A DNA stretch of 36,000 nt from Cristatella mucedo (lineage: Eukaryota; Bryozoa; Phylactolaemata; Cristatellidae). This document shows, one piece after another, positions 1 through 23,176 of the stretch. A model generated the notes under the pieces. That model saw only the letters and a program-made list of their open reading frames with translations. It did not search any database and was not told where the DNA came from. The position numbers were made by a program, and so were the translations under genes. The stretch lies in the NCBI GenBank assembly GCA_009760855.2, contig WPIO01000077.1:904001-940000 (forward strand), read 5' to 3'. The number at the start of each line of letters is the position of its first letter. Position 1 is the first letter of the stretch.

Positions 1-152
1 CATACTAGGTAAGGCAGTTGCTTTTCACAACCTCTGGACCAAGGTCGTGGGTTCGAATCCTGCAGCGGGCGATTCTTTATCGCCGCTGCAAGCCGTGGTG
101 AGAGCCGTAAAGGCTCTTCCGTCGATATACAAAAGAGGCAGTTAAATCAGCT
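1..152 (+). repeat. tRNA-derived SINE (family SINE1), cut by the window edge
   Basis: The sequence begins inside a tRNA-like head. An A-box-like stretch lies at about 3-16 and a perfect B-box core (GGGTTCGAATCC) at about 49-60. A unique body follows, ending in CTGCAAG...GAGCCGTAAAGGCTCTTC and ATACAAAAGAGGCAGTTAAATCAGC. The same head, body and tail recur on the minus strand at about 9122-9291 and 32046-32216, and partially at 12606-12722 and 18018-18140, so this is a dispersed family and not a tRNA gene. It lies downstream of the last visible SAE1 exon, presumably in the next SAE1 intron. Confidence 0.85.
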
Positions 153-534
153 AGAAATGTTTTTATTATTATTCGCCATCGCTCATACAGCTCGGTTTCC
201 CTAAGAAAATCTGTTAACATACTGAGCAGCCTCAAACAGCGAATGATGTCTAGCAGCAAGAGATGCAGCAGTCGCAGTCAGCTGATCCGACAAAAGCCTC
301 AGAAACTAAGAGCTCATACCCCAGGGTTCACCAAAGCATCTACGTAAGCGCGGTAGGATTGCACAATGGAAACACGCCTCAGCGTGAGCTTGTTCGTATG
401 TGAGCATGTGAGTAGCAGCAGCTGCCACGGCACCTACTTCATATGCAGAACTTCATTTATGGAACAGGCTACCACAAATTAAACTTGGATACAAACATCT
501 ATACAAAAACGCTATCGCAATTGCTAGTCACACA

Positions 535-564
535 AAAACACACACACACACGCACGCACACACA
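535..564. repeat. CA microsatellite
   Basis: An imperfect (CA)n run with CG interruptions lies in the SAE1 intron, about 30 bases beyond the donor site of exon 4. Confidence 0.9.
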
Positions 565-595
565 GAGTGAATGCAGCATACAGCGAGATACTCAC

Positions 596-852
596 TCGGT
601 GTAACTGTGCCGGCCAAGATCAGCAAACATGTAACCATAGTAGCCGTACACGTCGCAGCAGTAGAATCGGATGCCGTTCTTGTGGCAAACGGCGTTAATG
701 TGCAATAGCTGCGACCACGTGCAGTCACTTGCGCACACGACATTGAATGCTTTGAAGAAGTCATCAGTCTTTTCGTCGACACGATCCTTGTCGACCACGA
801 CCTTGACCATCGGATTCAGCTTCTGGGTGCGAGCAGCAGATGCCTCGGCCCT
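596..852 (-). CDS. SAE1: SAE1 coding exon 4
   Basis: An acceptor GTGCAG and a donor GTGAGT bound 85 codons plus two bases. It begins RAEASAARTQKLNPMVKV, matching the family's RAEASLERAQNLNPMVDV, and continues through ICHKN-like (VCHKNGIRFYCCDVYGYYGY) sequence. Confidence 0.94.
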
Positions 853-3800
853 CTGCACGTGTCACGTGGCATACATATGAGGATCGTGCGAGCTTCTTTG
901 CAGTCGAAACATTTCATAAACACTAGTTGGTCCCTTACACTTACGTTTTGACCAATAACATCACGATCGACAAGAAACTGTGACGAAAAGTCATCTTCGG
1001 TGACCTGCAAAATAGCCATGCAGACATTTGCAGCTATACATTCACATATGTCGCCGAAAGGAAGCTGGGCACGGTGAATACATGACTAGAAGCCAACACA
1101 ACTCGGGGCGCTGAAACGAGCCGTGACGATCGCACTTACAGAACAGTGATCAAGTAGCGTTATGGAGTTGATTCCAGCTAAGACGATATTCTTGGTTACT
1201 TCTGCAGCGATCCCGTTGAGTCCGACAATGAGAACGTTGGCGGTTCGAAGCCTGAAAGAAACCACTGCATAACAAACTAAGATGGCTGGACGTGTTGCCC
1301 CTTCAGAGAAGGGTCAGCACTTAACATTAAGGTATATGTTGGCTTGAGGATCCAGACAGCTAATACGGATGCTTGAACTAAGAGGCAAGTGCAGCAGAAG
1401 CAGGGATTTTGGCAATTAAATGCCGGTCTTTTGCAATACACGTACTGCTGGTGATGTAGTAACACTGATAACCATGCATTTGATAGTTGTCAAAAAAAAG
1501 ACCTGATCCCTTTCTAGGCGTATCGCATAGCCCGGAAAAAAAGCATGCCAACTGAGTTGTGATAACGATATAAGCAATCGAAGCATCCATAAGGACAAAA
1601 AAGACGGACGATTCACGTGGACCAAGCAGATGGTGTGAGAAACCGTTAGTTTCAAGCTTTGCTTTAAATGTCAAGTCAGGGCATGTCGTGAGCTCCAGGC
1701 TTTAGGTGCTCAGCCAGTAAAAGCTCTTCAAGGTATTCAAAGGATTTTACATTGGTTAGGGAAACAGCTATACGACCCGGGTCAGAAGAGGGTGTAGTTC
1801 GAGGGAGGCAGAGAGGAAAGCGGTCCAGATAAGAAAGCAAGAACAAGGAAACTAAGAACCAACAAGTGAGAGACAGGACATCACAGTCCATGCAGCCCTG
1901 CTTGATGGGGAGCCAATGCAGGGGGAGAGCTGTTGCAATGTGAGGACTCGCAAGACTCGCGATAGACAAGCCTTGCTACCGAGCTTGGCCAACTTCTGGA
2001 AATCGTTCGGGCAGGAGAACATGCAAGCAGGCATTACAAATTATTTCACGTAGGGCTTCCAGCATTGGTTTCACGACAATCTTCGAGGGTATGACTCAGC
2101 TGGTAGCTTAGTACCGTTGCATATTTGCATCATACCACTTTGGGCGACCCGATCAACTACAGACATAGATCGAACAGACATTGTTCTCTTACGTGGTTTG
2201 AAAATTACAAAAAAGCCTGAAGGTTCAACAACTGATTGTCAGACTGATGAGGCACTATCCGACTTAAGAGGGCTTTCACTGTGCTAGACCCTTAGATTAG
2301 AGACATCTCGCATGAGCAGATATTATATGAATTGCTTGCTGGTTAGCTGGTTTAGCTGCCTCATTCACACAAGCATCAGACGTTTCGGGCTTTCTTGGAC
2401 AGGATACTGCTTGGCCCTATGGCTAAGGTGCCCATCGACCAATGTGTGGCCGAAGTCGTGGGTTCGAACCCCGTGGATATGTGAAGTGCCTGAATAGAGT
2501 ATTTAATCTGAATTGGTCCATGCATTTGTATTTGTAACACCCCATCTGGACTTCTGTAACTAGCAGCTTGCTGGTCTACGGGCAGGTGCAATTAGGTGCA
2601 TACAGTTGGTGCAAAACTCTGCTGCTAGGCTCGTTTGTCGTGAGCATCAAAGCAGCCAAATCATTACACATCTAGCTGACATGCACTGGATCCCAGTCAA
2701 GCAACGCATCGACTTCAAGGTTCAGCCACTCACTTTTAGGTACCTTCATTCTTTGGCTCCAGCCTCTCTATCAGATCTACTCCACCCCAGGCTCTGCATA
2801 GTACCACCCACTTTCTGAATCTAATCATTTACCTTGTACGAACCTCAAATCCATTGGAGACCATGCCTTTAGTTCGTATGCTTCCAAAGCCTAGAACTCA
2901 CTCCCAACTGATGTCATAGCATACCCTAACTTGACGTTGTTTAAAAAGATGCTAAAAACGCACCTTTATCACACCATTTACAGGGTCATTGTGATTCATC
3001 CTCTGTGTGCTTGTGTGTGCTGACAACGTGTGTGACAATGTGCTGCTGGTACCCATATTTGCACGCTGACCATGTGCACATCACCTCTAACCATGCTATG
3101 CTTGTAGACATTGTTCATGCTACCATTAACCATATGATCATGCTTCCTTTACAGCATATGTAAAGTGCCTAAGAAGAGAATGAGTTTTCTGAGGGCTCCA
3201 CACAAAGGTGTTATTATTACTAATACTAGTTCTAAAGGGCATCAAAACACAAGGCTCAACCGGGTGCACCAAAACTCCTTAAATTATAAATATCTTGCGG
3301 CCTGCGTCTGAGTTTTAACACTCCTCCATATAATCATAAACAATACATAATCAAGTATAGGCCTGGCTCTTCTCTAGCTTAAAGTGGCTGACCAAGATTG
3401 TGGTCTAATAATAAAAAATATAATCACAGGGAGAGACACTAAATATAGCCCGTGTAAGACACTTCTGGACGATAAGTCTACTTTATTTCGATCAGCAGTC
3501 TCGACAGCTCAATCATCGTCAAAGCACTAGAACGGTAAACCAGAGGCTATGAGATCCTACCTCGAATCAAGCAAAATGTTTTTTCGATGTTTCCATTGCA
3601 GACGGCTTAGGTCGCTTATTATTTTGAAAAAAGTACTAATTCTTACTGATTGTTGGACTTGACTAATGTAGCTCTTCATTATTGCCAAGAAAGATTGCGA
3701 TACTTCTGATAGTGTTTCTGGAGCACAGCTAACGCTGATTACCATAAACATAACTTTGACATCTGGTTAAAAGAAAATTGAGGTTAGCGATCGATAGCTT

Positions 3801-4622
3801 TACCCAGAAGGCTGCTGTTCATGACGAACCGATTTATATACTTCATTAGATATTTCATATACATCATGATCATAGTAATTCAGAAGCCAGGTGAAGGGAT
3901 GACTCTCAAATACCTTGTTGGCGATTTCACTATCAGACTACTATTGCTACTAAAAGGACCCGAGTTGTATACAAAGATTAATCAACAAGGATACAAAGAA
4001 AGCTACCGATAGCTAGACTGCGAGTGACTCAGATTTTAGTTTCTCAATGCTGACGTAAAATAACAATAAAGATGAACGAACGCGTTCACTTTTCCAATTT
4101 TTTAATTGACCGACAGTAGCTCACCCGCATTATCATCAGAGGGCTCTAGAATGCAATGGAAGTTCACCATTACACCGAAATCATGGGAATATAGATTCTG
4201 CCCGTGAATTTAGGCCCTATAGATTTAAGAAGATCTGAGGATAGGTAACTAGGCAAACAGCTAGATTTAAGCTTTTGCTTAGAGTCTCTCTCGCAACAAT
4301 ACAGCTGAGGGGTGGAGCCTTATTTTAAGGCAGGGTTTCGGCCGTTAATAATGCTAAAAAATCAAACCGGCTAGTGCCAATTGTGTTGCACGCACTTCAT
4401 CAGCGTGCACGACACTATTAAAGAAGTTGCGACGTGATTGAGTAGAACCGTAAGCACGACCCACAGATGCACTATGCCAAGCACCCTAAGCAAATAATAA
4501 TCGCGACCACATCCACCACACCCACTGGTGAGACAGTACCTTTTTTGCGCTTCGATTCCCCATAGGCGAATCTGCCGGTCATAAAGGGCAGCCTCTTCTT
4601 CAGTAATCACTCCCTCCCCCAT
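596..4622 (-). CDS. SAE1: SUMO-activating enzyme subunit 1 (SAE1/AOS1), 5' half in four exons
   Basis: SAE1 pairs with UBA2 to form the nuclear E1 enzyme that adenylates SUMO. Coding exons, read on the minus strand, are 4622-4540, 1251-1140, 1004-945 and 852-596. All introns are GT-AG and the phases join without a break, giving 170 residues plus a split codon. The N-terminus MGEGVITEEEAALYDRQIRL carries the YDRQIRLWG signature; its conserved arginine is known to take part in adenylation in E1s. Exon 2 holds the nucleotide-binding strand and loop (VLIVGLNGIAAEVTKN). Exon 4 ends with DVYGYYGYMFADLG, matching the family's DVFGYHGYTFANLG. The family is about 346 residues long, so roughly half the gene lies beyond the left edge. 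Intron 1 (3288 bases) holds a SINE2 copy and a LINE fragment. The start used is the ATG at 4622; an in-frame GTG lies two codons upstream. SRP14 starts head to head 281 bases away. Identity is seen by motif and order against the known family. Confidence 0.94.
945..1004 (-). CDS. SAE1: SAE1 coding exon 3
   Basis: A TTTTGCAG acceptor and a GTAAGT donor bound exactly 20 codons, VTEDDFSSQFLVDRDVIGQN. This corresponds to the family's VTPEDPGAQFLI...GRN segment. Confidence 0.93.
1140..1251 (-). CDS. SAE1: SAE1 coding exon 2
   Basis: A TTCTTTCAG acceptor and a GTAAGT donor bound 112 bases. The exon encodes LRTANVLIVGLNG and on to TLLDHCS, the Rossmann-type nucleotide-binding start of the adenylation fold. 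Confidence 0.93.
2409..2511 (+). repeat. tRNA-derived SINE (family SINE2), 3' truncated
   Basis: The head has TGGCTAAGGTGCCC (A-box-like) and GTGGGTTCGAACCCC (B box). The start of the shared LINE-like tail follows (ATATGTGAAGTGCCTGAATAGAG). The tail is cut in mid-hairpin, and LINE sequence begins directly at about 2512. The copy lies in SAE1 intron 1, opposite in orientation to SAE1. Confidence 0.75.
2512..3225 (+). mobile_element. 5'-truncated L2/CR1-like LINE (LINE-A), C-terminal end plus 3' tail
   Basis: This is the same element as at 24.1 and 26-28.6 kb. Broken frames show QNSAARLVCREH, DMHWIPVKQRIDFKVQPLTF and RYLHSLAPASLSDLL, which is the conserved region after the reverse transcriptase. 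The 3' UTR and tail TGTAAAGTGCCTAAGAAGAG...TTTTCTGAGG follow, then ATT repeats. The frame is interrupted by stops and frameshifts, so this is a dead copy. Confidence 0.88.
3226..4539. other. Rest of SAE1 intron 1, nothing recognised
   Basis: This is moderately AT-rich intron sequence. I see no exon-like segment joined by sound splice signals and no clear repeat family. Confidence 0.5.
4540..4622 (-). CDS. SAE1: SAE1 coding exon 1
   Basis: There are 27 codons plus two bases of a split arginine codon (AG|G), ending at a GTACTG donor. The exon encodes the acidic N-terminus and YDRQIRLWGIEAQK. Confidence 0.94.
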
Positions 4623-4902
4623 TTCCACGCTGGGCTACGAATTCCGCGGCCAGGGAATTACGGAAGTGAAGGTTCAAGGCCATAGTAATGAAAGCTCTGG
4701 AAGAACGGCCTTCGGTTCAAACCACGCCTCAGTAATGGTCAACATATGTCTGATAATTTAAGTTAAGATCACTATTAATTTAAGTAAAGTACGATGCTCT
4801 AATTTTATTGGTAAGGTGTTCTTGTGGAGGCCGTAGTTTAACTCTTCGTTAGGCTAACCTGGCACCCGCCAGCCTGCGTTTCCGGTGTTCTAAGCCGACG
4901 AA
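4623..4902. promoter_or_regulatory. Bidirectional promoter region between SAE1 and SRP14
   Basis: The two divergent start codons are separated by 280 bases, so the core promoters and both 5' UTRs must lie here unless non-coding upstream exons exist. Visible candidates are an ETS/GABP-like CGGAAGTGA at 4661-4669 and an inverted CCAAT box (ATTGG) at 4807-4811, about 90 bases before the SRP14 ATG. No TATA box sits at a convincing place. Motif matches this short are suggestive only. Confidence 0.6.
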
Positions 4903-17104
<12,202 letters not shown>

Positions 17105-18017
17105 AGCATCTGAGCTTCACTCATCAACGGTCAGACGTCACTGGCGAGCAAGCAGTCATTGTGTGGCAGCTACTTGTGTTTCAGCCACTGTGTGGCAGCT
17201 ATTGGCCCTGTTCCAGCTACTAGTACAAGCCTGGATCATCCCTGTGCCTGTGCAACAAACGTCACAGACCTCTAATTAGAGATGTGGAAGAAACATTGTT
17301 TACACTGAGTGCAGCCGTGGTGGCTTACCTATGCGTGACTGGTTGACAGGCATCAGTATATGCTTGCCGTGGTTATTACTGGACACAGCTGAGATGCGTT
17401 TTTCAGTCAACTGCGCTCAGCCTTCTGATTCCAGTGTTTGACCATAGGACTGGAGTACTGGTTTGCAACACAGCCTGCTTACTGGTTGCATTATGCTTTT
17501 ATTCTATGGGATTCCCATATAGTCGGTGCAATGGACTGTGTACCGTGATGTTGTCACACTATTTGTCCACGTTACTGTGAGCGTTGTGGTTGCATTCGCC
17601 TGCCACCGTGTAATTGGTGGTATGGCTGAAACAAGTTACGCAAACCATTGTTTCATTCGTGCTGTCTTCCGGCTCAGGGCTGCAAAATGAGTGACAAAGC
17701 CGTAATTGGTCGTCAGTGCTTGATCTGGTCCAAGTTTGTGGGAGCACGTTTTTGGATGGGGGGAGTCGTTGTCGGGATCATATGCTGTGTGGGTGGACTG
17801 TTGCATGCACGGCTTTTTTTGGCAAGCTCCGTCAGGCTGAGGTTATGCACGATTTTGTCAATGTCTACTGTGCATGACCAAAGTGCCTCACAGTGGCTTA
17901 TCGCCATGGTCATTCCTTGGGTCTAGGTGGGGAGTCACTCTGTTCCATGGCAAAGTGACGAGTGGCAACATGTCAACTGTAAGGCGTCTGAATAAGGCAT
18001 TGGTAGTGACTCTTTGC
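17105..18017. other. SRP14 3' UTR and downstream flank
   Basis: The 3' UTR must begin here, but I cannot place a polyadenylation site because no AATAAA or ATTAAA occurs in the first several hundred bases. No other gene was recognised. Confidence 0.5.
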
Positions 18018-18140
18018 CCAGGAAGTAAGGTGCTCGCTCTTCATGGACCGGGTCATGACTTCAAGTCCTGCAGTGGGCAGTTCTTGTCGGATGCAAGCAG
18101 TGGTAATAGCCGTTAAGGCACGTCTGCCGCTATACAAATT
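18018..18140 (+). repeat. SINE1 copy, diverged
   Basis: A decayed head (AAGTAAGGTGCTCGCT and GACTTCAAGTCCTGCAGTG) is followed by the SINE1 body GCAAGCAGTGGTAATAGCCG and the end CGCTATACAAAT. It is the first member of a three-SINE nest. Confidence 0.75.
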
Positions 18141-18245
18141 TCTCACCTTTTGCTGACATACCCCGTCAGGGTGAAAGCTAAGTATGCTGGAAAGGAATGG
18201 AGGTAGAAGTAGCTAGCATGTTAAGCAGGATGATGTCTTTTTCAC

Positions 18246-18408
18246 TGCCTTGGTTAGGCCGGGGGGAGGTTAAGGTGCTCGCCTTTAACGACCAAGGTAA
18301 AGGTGAACGCATAAGACGACAAGGTCGTCGTGGGCTCGAGCCTTTCGGCATATGTGAAACGTCTGGATAGAGATTGAGTTCTCTCAGGGCGCTATACAAA
18401 TGAGTTGT
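18246..18408 (+). repeat. SINE2 copy, with internal expansion in the head
   Basis: The head has GGTTAAGGTGCTCGCC and a B-box-like CGTGGGCTCGAGCC, separated by more bases than in other copies. The shared tail follows: CATATGTGAAACGTCTGGAT, GAGATTGAGTTCTCTCAGGG, CGCTATACAAATGA. Confidence 0.8.
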
Positions 18409-18427
18409 ATTCGTAATCGCGTATGCA

Positions 18428-18505
18428 CCTGAGTCAAGGGATAAGGTGTTCGCAATTAATCGCCTAGGTCGTTAGTTCGAATCCTGCAGCAGGTTGTAAT
18501 GTTGT
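18428..18505 (+). repeat. tRNA-like SINE head fragment
   Basis: GATAAGGTGTTCGC (A-box-like) and a clean B box GTTCGAATCCTGCAGCAGG resemble the SINE1 head. No body or tail is recognisable after it. Confidence 0.6.
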
Positions 18506-21095
18506 AATGCCCGATACAGCGAGAGTGACAGTCGATCCCATATGAACGTGGCTTTCGAATCAGCCGCTGCTAAGCATTTTCACCTTTGAGTGACAGCTCT
18601 CTTCGCCATCTTCGCCGTTCACTTAAAGAAAGCAAGAGGCTCTACGTCTTTCAGTGGATGCCAAACGTTGAACAGAGAGTTTCGAACTTGGCCGAGTGGA
18701 ACGGTTGTTGCTCCTTGGGAGCAAGACATTCCGTTCTTGCATAGCTGGGACTTCAATGTAGATGGTTTCGAGTACTGCAGTGTAGAAGCCACGCGCGTAC
18801 CTTTGCCGATGGGGCCGTCGGTAGTGGTAAGCTCTGCCTGGGAGTAGAACCTGTAGCACCGAAGCCAGTTCCGTGCTATCTCGATTCTGACCGAGGCTGC
18901 CCCTGCTAAGGATCTGCTCTTGCACCAGTAGGAATGTCTCATAGAGTCTGTATTTGCTCCGATTTATCAATTGACAATTACAAATCGAGGCTGTTAAAAG
19001 TCCGAGTACCGTCTTAAATAGCACATTAGAATTCAGTTGAATCGTGTCGGTGCTCGAGCAGCAGCCTACCTCCCGTGCATTCGGCTTTTAAGCCTGATTG
19101 ATAAGCGAACTAAGGACTTGACCAAAAGTGCTGCTGCTAGTCCTGTGGCATCAACTCAATATGAAATGACGTGTTTCATCCTGATCAATGGAGCCCAGAA
19201 AATGCCGTAAAATAAGTCTTACTCGGCTGTAGTAAAAGCCTCGAGCATAAGGTTGGATTTCGGAAGCACCTAAAGTGAAAGCAATGCTGCCAAGAGGACC
19301 GCAAAGAAAATAATAAGCGGAGTCAGAGACTTCGCTCTTGAGCTATATGCATCGAGACTTTTGAAGACCTCTGGAGTATGGGGCCGTGCGTATCTAAAAA
19401 AAAGCCCAAAGGCACTTGAGTAAAGCTGCTCGTAAAGTACTTAGCCTCTGTCAGTGCTTTGCAAGTCGTAATAGGGCTAGAAAAAGTAGTACATTGACGA
19501 CCCCTATCTCCTAGTCTCACATAATAGAAGCCACAGTTTCTTTTTGGAATCGATCGCCGGCTAACAGGGTCAAATGGGAAAACGTGGCTACAGGAATTAC
19601 ATTTTGTTGGGTTTTAATAGTCATGAAAAACGTATGTTAATTCATAATTCGGCGAAGTGCGTGGTGTAGATATTTTGATACAGTTCTTCGGTTTCTTAAG
19701 AGCTGAACCGCTAGAATTGAATATAGATGTGTTCTGCAATATAGGAAAACCAAATAGTTAAAACTACATTTGCATAGCACCCTCGGAGAATTTAATCGCT
19801 TTCTAGGGACTTAAACATGATTTAAAAAGAAAGCAACGCTATGGTTGGGTTCAATTTGCTCTTAGAAAATAAACGTTGACTGCTTTCAAAGGTGGATCCT
19901 TACTTCCAGATTCTCCGGAGGTTTCGGAAAGTTAGAAAAGCCGCGAGCCATAGAGAACACTACGCCTCAGCTAACTACAGACTCAGATGAGCGATCATTA
20001 AGGAGTTCAAGCCAAACGATGTCTCTTTAAGCTCTGGAAGCAATGAGTTGCAGCCAATGTGGACTTTTGTCATTTCAGCTCAAATGCCTGTGCTCAAGGA
20101 ACACAACTCCTTGTGCATTGTTTGGCATTGGCGACAGACTCGCATAATTGGTTTCCAGCCTTTACAATATATGAACCACGAATAATGAATGTTAGTTAAT
20201 AATCAGACTAATGTAGCTCGCCATCATTTCTATCTTGCTTACCTTCCACAATAAAGGCCTCGTTCCACAAGATTCTAAGCAGGATCAAGTGAAGGGGGAA
20301 TGTTCGTTTCTTTAAGTATGGAGTTTCTATCTTACTCTTCCCATGTCAAAACAGTCACTTCATATCGAAGATAAAATTTAATGCGGAATCTTGGGAAATG
20401 CACTTCCGACGTACAAAAAAATTATTTAAAAAAAGCCAGTTCTAGATAGTTTGCTAGCTATTATGATTGGTTTACCGAACGCCAGCCGATGAACAACGCC
20501 AACCACTTCATTCTTTGACACACGGAGCAGAGGAAAGCACAACTCCCTTTGCCTCTCTCCCTCTCGGACCCCCTCGACTGAGGCTATGCACTGGCCGACC
20601 CCGATGCTTAATCGGAGGCGGACCACATCAGTGCACTGCACCTGCTGACCCCGATGATGAATCCAGCATCTGCTTGCCGGCGGTTTGACAGAGGAGCAGT
20701 ACCGGCATGCAGATCAGATCATCAAACTACAGCTATGATGTCCGATAGAGCAGTAGCTTATTTTGAAATCTATCACTCATTACAGGCTTCGCTAGAGATA
20801 TCAGTTGTTGCGTCACTTAATTCACGATATCAGAGGTATTTGTCCGATGCTATTTACCATAATTTTGGTACCTTTTGCATTGCTGTTGCCTGTTTTGTGA
20901 AAAGGTGTTCGCACGAAGGCTATTTACCATAAGAAGAAAGTCTAGGCCGCACCAAATATTCCAATTAAAGGAAAATTGTGGATTTGCGAGGCATCTAACT
21001 ATTCATTTCGGACAGTTGTGGCGAACGTCACCGACACGAAATTGCCTTTTATTATTTGAATTTCATAATGCTCTGAACAGTTCTGACCGATCATA
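18506..21095. other. Intergenic stretch, mostly unassigned
   Basis: A tail fragment of the SINE2/LINE-A type, minus strand, is visible at about 19766-19815 (TAGCACCCTCGGAGAATTTA). Open frames of 107 and 133 codons on the minus strand at 18619-19024 overlap each other in different frames and match no family known to me. Confidence 0.5.
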
Positions 21096-21389
21096 ACTTT
21101 TATGTTCTTAGGGCGAAATACCGCTAAGAAATATACATTTAAAAGTAGCTGTTTTCAAGCGGGAAAAGCGCCAAGAATTAGCTCTGCAGAGCGAGTGTCG
21201 GTGCGGTAGGGTGGCCGGCCTGATGCACCATGTCTATGCTAGTTGGTGCCCCGGTGCGGGCCCGCTGCTGACGTATAGCAGTGGCCGGCCAAACGGGCGG
21301 ACTGAATAGCCAGCGTGCGGGTGTTCGGGCCGAGGCAAAAAGCTTCGTCAGCCACCGCACATTGCTGTATGGTAGCTGGCACCAGAACA
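21096..21389 (-). repeat. 3' LTR of the Ty3/gypsy-type element
   Basis: Its 294 bases align with 23177-23477. On the minus strand it begins TGTTCTGGTGCCAGCTAC immediately after the polypurine tract. It carries the same hairpin (CCGCTGCT...AGCAGTGG) as the other LTR. Confidence 0.8.
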
Positions 21390-21501
21390 TTCCTCCCGCT
21401 TAGCCAGAGGCCGCGCCGAAAGGCGAAAAGATTAGCTCGATGGCGCTCGGCATGGTGCGACCATTTTCGAGTTTGAACATTGGTAGCTGGTGGGTGGTCG
21501 G

Positions 21502-21562
21502 TTAGGCGGCAGCTGAGCGGGACTGACGGTGAGTTAGGTGGCAGCTGAGCGGGACTGACGCA
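21502..21562. repeat. 32-base tandem duplication inside the LTR element
   Basis: TTAGGCGGCAGCTGAGCGGG occurs at 21502 and, with one difference, at 21534. The two copies lie next to each other, between the polypurine tract and the integrase trace. Confidence 0.85.
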
Positions 21563-22216
21563 CCGTCATGTAACCGAGACTCAGGGGGTAGCCGAGCCTC
21601 GAATCTTGGACGCAGCTGATCTACTGGCTGTCTCCAGACCTGACGGGTTGAGTCTACTCGAACGTTAGCATGACGAGGGCCGCATATTTTCGAAACGACT
21701 GCCCGCATCCATTTGCACAATCGGTTGCCCCACCTGTAGAAGGATCGAGTGTAGGATAGTTGACCCTTGGCGTAGTTGTAGGTGGTCGTCCGGCGCTTGT
21801 TTGCCTCGAAGAAATCGGGCCGAGAACGCCTGGCAGGCCGGCCGCGTCGAGAAGGCGTTCACTGTCCCCTTAGTAGGTACACTCTCGGGCAAGCCTGCGG
21901 CAGTATGTGGTCTGGGAATAGGTTGTTGCAAACTGCATGGACCCGGCGGCCCTTTCTGCTTGGGATTGCTCGCTTGGGGCCACGACGCCCGACGTTAAGA
22001 CACGGGCCGCAGCGGTGGACGGAATTGTGCTTAGCACCAGCAGGGGGTGCTTGGTGGCGGATTCCTAGCGGCCTTGGCCAAGCGAAGGCTTTCCCAGCCG
22101 TTTCCAGACGGTGCAGAAAATGAAGCCTTCCGCCAATCCGGTGTCAATAGCGAAAGAGATTTTTTGAGCATTCAGTCGAATTGACAGCCTCAATCATGGC
22201 ACGTTTTCAGTGTGCC

Positions 22217-22827
22217 TTACTGAGGTGCACTGCACTTTAAGCATACTGCTTTTAAATGGCCGGATGCCTCACAGAAATGCAAACAGCGTTTCGAAAACGG
22301 CAGCTCTGAGAGGCTGCCGTAGGTAAAGCACGGGCCTGCAGGGAAGCCCCTATCGGCGTCGGAGGTGCGGCTGTGAGCCGCCTCGGGCATGGAGCTGTGA
22401 CTCGCCTGCGCAACTGGCCGAGTTGACCACAGGTCCGTGGTATGCTGAGCCACAGAGCGCGGCGGCTTCAAGCTCTTACCAGGAAGATAGGTCGGCTTTA
22501 CAGCGTGAATAGGCTGCGGTTGCTGCTGATGCACTGTCTCGAGCGACTCTCTAAGATTCCTCTACTTCGACCGCAATCTGTATGGAGTGAGCGAAGAGTG
22601 TGTCATCCTTAATGGAAAACAACGCTTTGAGAACGGATTCATTGCCGACGGATCAAATGCCTGTTGTGCGGAGTGGTCATCCAACGGGTCCTTGATTGAC
22701 GCGAATTCGCACGTCGAACGCGGGCTACGAAATCTTGAATAGATTCGCCAGCCTTTCGCTGCAGATTCGACCAGTACTTATACCTTTCTCGAATGAAAAA
22801 GACTTTAGGGTCGAACTGCGAACTCAT
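22217..22827 (-). pseudogene. gag remnant of the LTR element, with zinc knuckle
   Basis: The right-hand frame includes FDPKVFFIRERYKYWSNLQR and GESIQDFVARVRR, which resembles the conserved gag segment of Ty3/gypsy elements (QR..GE....FV..LR). The left-hand frame ends with CLHFCEASGHLKAVC, which has C-x2-C-x4-H-x4-C spacing and fits a retroviral-type zinc knuckle. The frames do not join, so the gene is dead. The probable gag start MAERKMVELLQRQL is at 23097, in a 46-codon frame. Confidence 0.75.
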
Positions 22828-23157
22828 GTAGTCTGTAAATTATTTAATGTTCAAATTGTTAACATCAAGCGCTGGCGTCTGCTAAGTAGCATAACTTAAC
22901 AGAAATTTGAATAGTACTGGGGACTGGCTGACATAAACAACTTTAACAAGTTTTCAGTCGGGCACGGAGTGTGCCCCATCCCGCGAACGAGTTGTACCTT
23001 GCCCACTAGTTTGTCCACAACTCGATGGCTGAGAAAGTACGGATCGCCGCTTGACGAGTTGTCGCTGAAGTAGTTCTACCATCTTCCTCTCAGCCATCTT
23101 AGTTGTAGCTGGATTTCGTGAGATCCGATACCGTCTTCGTTCGATGACAGAAATATG

Positions 23158-23172
23158 TCACGTTGGGCGCCA
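23158..23172 (-). other. Primer-binding site of the LTR element
   Basis: The minus strand reads TGGCGCCCAACGTGA, four bases inside the 5' LTR end. TGG followed by an acceptor-stem-like stretch is the classical complement of a tRNA 3' end. Confidence 0.75.
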
Positions 23173-23176
23173 GAAA

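Noticed and set aside
1-75. Apparent tRNA gene with a clean B box
   Set aside because: The same head is followed by the same non-tRNA body at several other places, and no acceptor stem closes it, so it is a SINE.
18619-19024. Overlapping 107- and 133-codon minus-strand frames
   Set aside because: Two overlapping frames in different registers, no known motif, no supporting splice sites.
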